A stretch of DNA of 6,711 bases from NCBI GenBank assembly GCA_038522635.1, contig JBCBJZ010000174.1, positions 1-6,711 of the forward strand. Reading direction: 5' to 3'. Each line of letters opens with the position of its first letter. Position 1 is the first letter of the stretch. Of this stretch, positions 5,698-6,711 are shown piece by piece. Under the pieces are notes generated by a model that searched no databases, was not told the origin of the DNA, and saw only the letters and a list, made by a program, of their open reading frames with translations. This DNA comes from JBCBJZ01 sp038522635 (GTDB lineage Bacteria > Pseudomonadota > Alphaproteobacteria > Rhizobiales > Hyphomicrobiaceae). The position numbers and the translations under genes were made by a program.

Positions 5698-6711
5698 ATG
5701 GAAACCGTCACCTTGACGCTCGACGCCATCGAGACGCTGGCGCGGACCGCCCTTGAGCGCGCTGGCACATCGAGCGCGAACGCGGCCAGCCTTGCCGCCG
5801 GCGTGGTCGATGCCGAACGCGAAGGCATTGCCTCGCATGGCCTCGCTTACGTGCCGACCTATTGCGAGCACGTACGCTGCGGCAAGGTCGATGGAGGGGC
5901 CGCACCCATGCTCGCGCTGCCGCGTCCGGGTGCGGTGTTCGTGGACGCTGCGACCGGGTTCGCGCACCCGGCGATCGATGCCGGACTGGACCCGTTGATG
6001 GCGGCCGCGCGCATCAATGGGGTCGCGGTGATGGGCATCACCAACTCTTACAATTGCGGCGTACTGGGCTTTCATACTAAGCGCATCGCGCAAGGCGGGC
6101 TGATCGGGCTCGGCTTTACCAATGCGCCCGCCTCCATCGCCCCGGCAGGCGGTACGCAGGCGGTGGTTGGCACCAATCCGTTCTCGCTCGCGGTTCCTGC
6201 CGCGGAGGGTGGGGCGCCGGTGATGGTGATCGACCAGAGCGCTTCGGTTATCGCCAAGAGCGAGGTGATGAAGCGGGCGCGCGAGGGCGAGCCGATCCCT
6301 GAAGGGTGGGTGCTCGATGCCGAAGGACGCCCGACGACGGACGCGGAAGCGGGGCTCAAGGGCACGATGGTGCCGAGCGGCGGCTATAAGGGGTTCGGTG
6401 CAGCCCTGCTGGTCGAGGTGATGGCGGCAGCTTTGAGCGGTGCCACGCTGGGGCTTGATGCAAGCCCGTTTTCCGGCACCGCAGGTGGTCCGCCCAAGAC
6501 CGGTCAGGCCTTCATCGCGATCGATCCGGGCACGTTTGATGGCGCGGTATTCGCGGAGCGGATGACGCGGCTTACGGGCGCGATCACCGCGCAGGAGGGC
6601 GCGCAATTGCACGGGGCAAAGCGTGCTGCGGCTGCGGCCGCCGCCGCGCTGCGCGAACATCTCGAAGACCACCCGGGCGAGGTCCCGGCGGGCCTTGACG
6701 TCGTCCGGGTG
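5698..6711 (+). CDS. Ldh_2 family (malate/L-lactate dehydrogenase-like) oxidoreductase, 3' end outside the window
   Basis: An open frame of 338 residues to the window edge; family members are about 330-360, so only a short tail should be missing. The family includes malate, lactate and ureidoglycolate dehydrogenases and imine reductases such as delta1-piperideine-2-carboxylate reductase, all NAD(P)-dependent and of a fold distinct from classical dehydrogenases. Landmarks are SHG (46-48), GFTNAPASIAPAGG (139-152), GTNPFSLAVP (158-167), VIDQSAS (177-183), GEPIPEGWVLDAEGRPTTD (197-215), GGYKGFG (228-234) and SGTAGGPPKTGQ (269-280). Where many members have NSHHFG or NSNHFG with the active-site His, this one reads NSYNCG (116-121), putting Asn119 at that position. 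An Ala run (310-317) near the C-terminus is coded by a GC-rich repeat. It is last in the visible cluster. Whether it oxidises a 2-hydroxy acid or reduces a keto or imino acid cannot be told. Confidence 0.92.
   Translation, partial: METVTLTLDAIETLARTALERAGTSSANAASLAAGVVDAEREGIASHGLAYVPTYCEHVRCGKVDGGAAPMLALPRPGAVFVDAATGFAHPAIDAGLDPLMAAARINGVAVMGITNSYNCGVLGFHTKRIAQGGLIGLGFTNAPASIAPAGGTQAVVGTNPFSLAVPAAEGGAPVMVIDQSASVIAKSEVMKRAREGEPIPEGWVLDAEGRPTTDAEAGLKGTMVPSGGYKGFGAALLVEVMAAALSGATLGLDASPFSGTAGGPPKTGQAFIAIDPGTFDGAVFAERMTRLTGAITAQEGAQLHGAKRAAAAAAAALREHLEDHPGEVPAGLDVVRV

Noticed and set aside
5434..6672. 412-codon open frame on the minus strand opposite the Ldh_2 gene
   Set aside because: Its composition is typical of a shadow frame (Arg, His, Gly), and the plus-strand frame carries clear Ldh_2 motifs.

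Overview
High-GC DNA, most like an alphaproteobacterium. The grounds are GC-rich third positions, protein sequences resembling those I recall from Rhizobiales and Rhodobacterales, and short palindromic intergenic repeats of a kind common in that class. I cannot place it more finely. There are no RNA genes, transposases, CRISPR arrays or phage genes.

Left part (1-1912): two convergent genes, msrA (peptide methionine sulfoxide reductase A, plus strand) and a GNAT acetyltransferase of the phosphinothricin / methionine sulfoximine type (minus strand). They meet over a perfect 9-bp inverted repeat whose loop holds the GNAT stop codon. The pair is bracketed by two copies of a 58-bp repeat in opposite orientation (16-73 and 1733-1790, 52/58 identical). 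Each copy can fold into a hairpin. The left copy joins an 11-bp-arm palindrome at the window edge, and the right copy is followed by a second, unrelated hairpin.

Right part (1913-6711): a tight co-directional cluster of four genes on the plus strand. In order these are an M19 'membrane dipeptidase'-like protein, a 607-residue protein of no family I can name, a protein that looks like DUF3726, and an Ldh_2 (malate/L-lactate dehydrogenase-like) oxidoreductase that runs off the window. The first three overlap by 8 and 4 nt, so they are very probably one transcript with coupled translation. The fourth follows after 80 bp with its own strong Shine-Dalgarno.

The most interesting part is this cluster. 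The dipeptidase homologue keeps the second half of the M19 active site but appears to lack the N-terminal HxD zinc ligands and the bridging glutamate. The Ldh_2 protein has Asn where the family's usual active-site His is expected. Two recognisable enzymes with altered active sites, next to two conserved proteins of unknown function, suggest an uncharacterised cytoplasmic pathway, perhaps for an amino-acid-, imine- or amide-like compound. The substrate cannot be read from the sequence.
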